From: Bacteroidota bacterium
GTDB taxonomy: Bacteria; Bacteroidota; Bacteroidia; Chitinophagales; UBA8649
Length of the DNA: 7,470 nt
Assembly: GCA_003447535.1 (NCBI GenBank)
Contig: DLYY01000001.1
Span: 1-7,470 of the forward strand
Direction of reading: 5' to 3'
Shown here: piece by piece, positions 5,827-7,470 of the stretch
Layout: each line of letters begins with the position of its first letter
Numbering within the stretch: position 1 is the stretch's first letter
Notes under the pieces: generated by a model
Databases searched by the model: none
Told to the model about the DNA's origin: nothing
What the model saw: only the letters and a program-made list of their open reading frames with translations
Position numbers and translations under genes: made by a program

Positions 5827-6717
5827 ATGGGCGAAAACAACTATCCAGCCCACGATCCTAGAGCGACAAAAAAGTCGGAGGGAATGGGCTACAAAGGTAG
5901 AGAATTTAGTTATGCAAGCCCGAAAGACCCCTTGTACAAGAAGGGATTTATACGATTTATGGAATGGGTTGTTGGACGACCTTTTTTGTATCGCATGTAC
6001 CGCAAACTAAATGATATGGAAGCGACCCCTCAAAATGTCTGGGGGCATGGTCTCGACATATTAGATATAAAGGTAAACTACGACGAAGAGCAACTTGACA
6101 AGATACCTCCAATTGGTCCCACCATCGTAGTTGCCAACCACCCTTTTGGCTTGGCAGACGGAGGCATGCTTGGTCACCTTGTTACAAGAAAACGGGATGA
6201 TTTCTTTATCCTAGTCAACGAAATTATCAGCCGAGTTCCTCTGCTTAAAGGCCATATGCTGCCGGTAGAATTTTCACAAACCGAAGAGGGCAAGAAAATC
6301 AATCAAAATACCAAGGACCAGACAACTAAAAGGCTGAATAGTGGGGACTGTTTAATCATCTTCCCTGGAGGTGGGGTAGCCACCCGAAGCAATCCTTTTA
6401 AGCGTGAATCCCTATCGGAATATAAGTGGCGATACTTTATCTGTGACCGAATTCATGAAGCAAAATGCACCGTAGTCCCTATGTACTTCCATGGAGAGAA
6501 TTCGTTTTGGTTCCACTTTGGGAGCTGGATTCATGTCAACTTACGCATGTCTATGCTTTTGCGAGAACTGAAGAACAAACGCAATAAGACGCTGGACGTA
6601 ACCATTGGCGATCCTATTCCTTACAGCACCATGGAAGGGATAAAAGATAAAGTCCAGTTAATCAAATTTATTGAGGCCCAAACCATGCGCCTTAAAGATT
6701 TTCCACCAAAATCTTAA
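5827..6717 (+). CDS. PlsC-like lysophospholipid acyltransferase family protein (hemolysin-like subgroup)
   Basis: This 296-residue protein carries the glycerolipid acyltransferase signature. Members move an acyl chain from acyl-ACP or acyl-CoA to a lysophospholipid, glycerol-phosphate or amino-lipid acceptor at the inner face of the cytoplasmic membrane. VVANHPFGLADGG (101-113) is motif I, with catalytic H105 and D111. The acid is six positions after the His rather than five, as in the subgroup often annotated hemolysin or OlsA-like. IIFPGGGVATRSNPF (177-191) corresponds to the FPEGTRS motif, and VVPMYFHGENS (216-226) to motif IV. GDPIPY (261-266) is also typical of this group. There is no clear signal peptide or transmembrane span. 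I chose the first ATG (5827), 28 nt after rpoD. A TTG at 5788, overlapping the rpoD stop, would add 13 residues. Candidate products include phospholipids or ornithine/amino lipids; the sequence does not decide. Confidence 0.85.
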   Translation: MGENNYPAHDPRATKKSEGMGYKGREFSYASPKDPLYKKGFIRFMEWVVGRPFLYRMYRKLNDMEATPQNVWGHGLDILDIKVNYDEEQLDKIPPIGPTIVVANHPFGLADGGMLGHLVTRKRDDFFILVNEIISRVPLLKGHMLPVEFSQTEEGKKINQNTKDQTTKRLNSGDCLIIFPGGGVATRSNPFKRESLSEYKWRYFICDRIHEAKCTVVPMYFHGENSFWFHFGSWIHVNLRMSMLLRELKNKRNKTLDVTIGDPIPYSTMEGIKDKVQLIKFIEAQTMRLKDFPPKS

Positions 6718-6728
6718 CCTGTGAGCAA

Positions 6729-6747
6729 ACCACAAATAGATTGTGGT
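6729..6747 (+). terminator. Hairpin after the acyltransferase gene, weak terminator candidate
   Basis: ACCACAA (6729-6735) and TTGTGGT (6741-6747) form a perfect 7-bp stem with a 5-base loop, 11 bases after the acyltransferase stop and 23 bases before the rmuC start. No T-tract follows (the next bases are AAAGACTC), so strong intrinsic termination is not expected. It may mark the 3' end of the rpoD-acyltransferase transcript or only reduce read-through into rmuC. I see no clear TAnnTTTG promoter in this 53-nt gap. Confidence 0.35.
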
Positions 6748-6770
6748 AAAGACTCTTAACTTCATAATCT

Positions 6771-7470
6771 ATGACAGAGTTTCTATCCCTTGTTCCATAT
6801 TTTTTGCTCCTTCCCGCAATCCTTATAGGCTTCTATTGGGGCAAGGCCTCCTCCTCAAATCAGTTAGGTAAAGAGGTTTCTGCATTACAAACTGAGAACA
6901 ACCTGCAAAAGACTTCGCTAAAACAGGCTGAAGAAAAAACCGCTGTTCTAGAACAGGATAAGCGACAAATTGAAGAAAAGTTATTCGAACTACAAGGACT
7001 AGTTGCCGCGTTAAAAGAAAAAAATACCGTAAGTCTCGAAGAACGCCAAAAACAGGAAGAAGTATTACAAGAGAAGTTTGAAAACTTAGCCAATCGAGTT
7101 TTCGAGCACAGCAGTAAGACCTTTGTTGCCCGGCAAAAGAGCGAAATGGACACCTTGCTTTTGCCCTTTAAAAAGGATATGGACACCTTTAAATCCCAGG
7201 TCGAAAAGTACAATGAAAACTTTCTCACATCCAATGCAGCCCTAGATCAAAAACTAAAGCATATTACCGAGTTAAACAATCGAATGCTAGAAGATGCTAA
7301 AAATCTTACGGAAGCATTAAAAGGAGATAAACAAAAACAAGGTGCGTGGGGTGAAATGGTCCTTGAGCGAATCCTTGAGATGAGCGGTTTAGAAAAAGGT
7401 CGGGAATACGTAACCCAAGATTCTTACACCAATGAGGACCGCAGTCGAATGCGGCCTGATGTTGTGGTTA
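6771..7470 (+). CDS. rmuC: DNA recombination protein RmuC (3' end outside window)
   Basis: The first 233 codons of an rmuC-type gene run open to the window edge with no stop. RmuC is a membrane-anchored coiled-coil protein with a PD-(D/E)XK-like nuclease domain, linked to limiting inversions and rearrangements at short inverted repeats. One N-terminal membrane segment (about 4-23, FLSLVPYFLLLPAILIGFYW) is followed by a long Lys/Glu/Gln-rich coiled coil (about 30-180). The conserved domain then begins: LKGDKQKQGAWGEMVLERIL (183-202) matches the family's core entry motif, and RPDVVV (228-233) is the start of the family's PDVVI strand, with D230 a likely active-site acid. The rest of the nuclease domain lies beyond the window. 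The ATG at 6771 is chosen because it puts the membrane anchor right at the N-terminus. Within the coiled coil, an 11-base direct repeat (ATGGACACCTT at 7146 and 7179) is spaced 11 codons apart. Confidence 0.9.
   Translation, partial: MTEFLSLVPYFLLLPAILIGFYWGKASSSNQLGKEVSALQTENNLQKTSLKQAEEKTAVLEQDKRQIEEKLFELQGLVAALKEKNTVSLEERQKQEEVLQEKFENLANRVFEHSSKTFVARQKSEMDTLLLPFKKDMDTFKSQVEKYNENFLTSNAALDQKLKHITELNNRMLEDAKNLTEALKGDKQKQGAWGEMVLERILEMSGLEKGREYVTQDSYTNEDRSRMRPDVVV

Noticed and set aside
6860..7234. 124-codon open frame on the minus strand opposite rmuC
   Set aside because: Its product is a Ser/Phe/Cys-rich string with no recognisable domain, as expected from reading a Lys/Glu-rich coiled coil backwards. 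The plus-strand frame matches RmuC throughout.

Overview
The window looks like an ordinary chromosomal stretch from a member of the Bacteroidota, most likely Flavobacteriales. The strongest evidence is the short primary sigma factor at 4929-5798. It opens with MRQLKITKSI and lacks region 1.1, as is characteristic of this phylum. Supporting signs are a START-like protein of a type I know from Bacteroidota, a Bacteroidota-style BadF/N-acetylglucosamine kinase, a TAnnTTTG-type promoter element and no evident use of Shine-Dalgarno sites. The base composition is moderately AT-rich. I see no tRNA, rRNA, CRISPR array, insertion sequence, phage gene or other sign of recent transfer.

Layout. Bases 1-576 (+) hold the 3' part of a BadF-type sugar kinase gene. 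It converges on a four-gene minus-strand cluster (4741 down to 596). In transcription order this cluster is a START-like domain protein, an LptF/LptG-family lipopolysaccharide export permease, a PAP2-family membrane phosphatase and an ArnT-like family 39 glycosyltransferase. Spacing is tight (12 nt, a 4-nt overlap, 40 nt), which suggests one transcript. The two convergent genes end in a shared hairpin that contains both stop codons. A 187-nt divergent intergenic region (4742-4928) separates the cluster from a plus-strand run: the primary sigma factor rpoD, a PlsC-like lysophospholipid acyltransferase 28 nt behind it, and after 53 nt the 5' part of rmuC, which is cut by the window edge. rmuC has no stop inside the window.

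How the genes may work together. The minus-strand cluster reads as an envelope module. LptG-type permeases extract LPS from the inner membrane. PAP2 enzymes include lipid A phosphatases and undecaprenyl-pyrophosphate phosphatases. ArnT-like enzymes transfer sugars from polyprenyl carriers, classically to lipid A phosphates. Grouping them suggests lipid A or LPS is remodelled on the periplasmic face before export, but this is inferred from family and gene order. No strikingly new system is visible. The points most worth checking are this envelope module, altered motifs in the kinase and the phosphatase, and the enlarged periplasmic part of the LptG protein.
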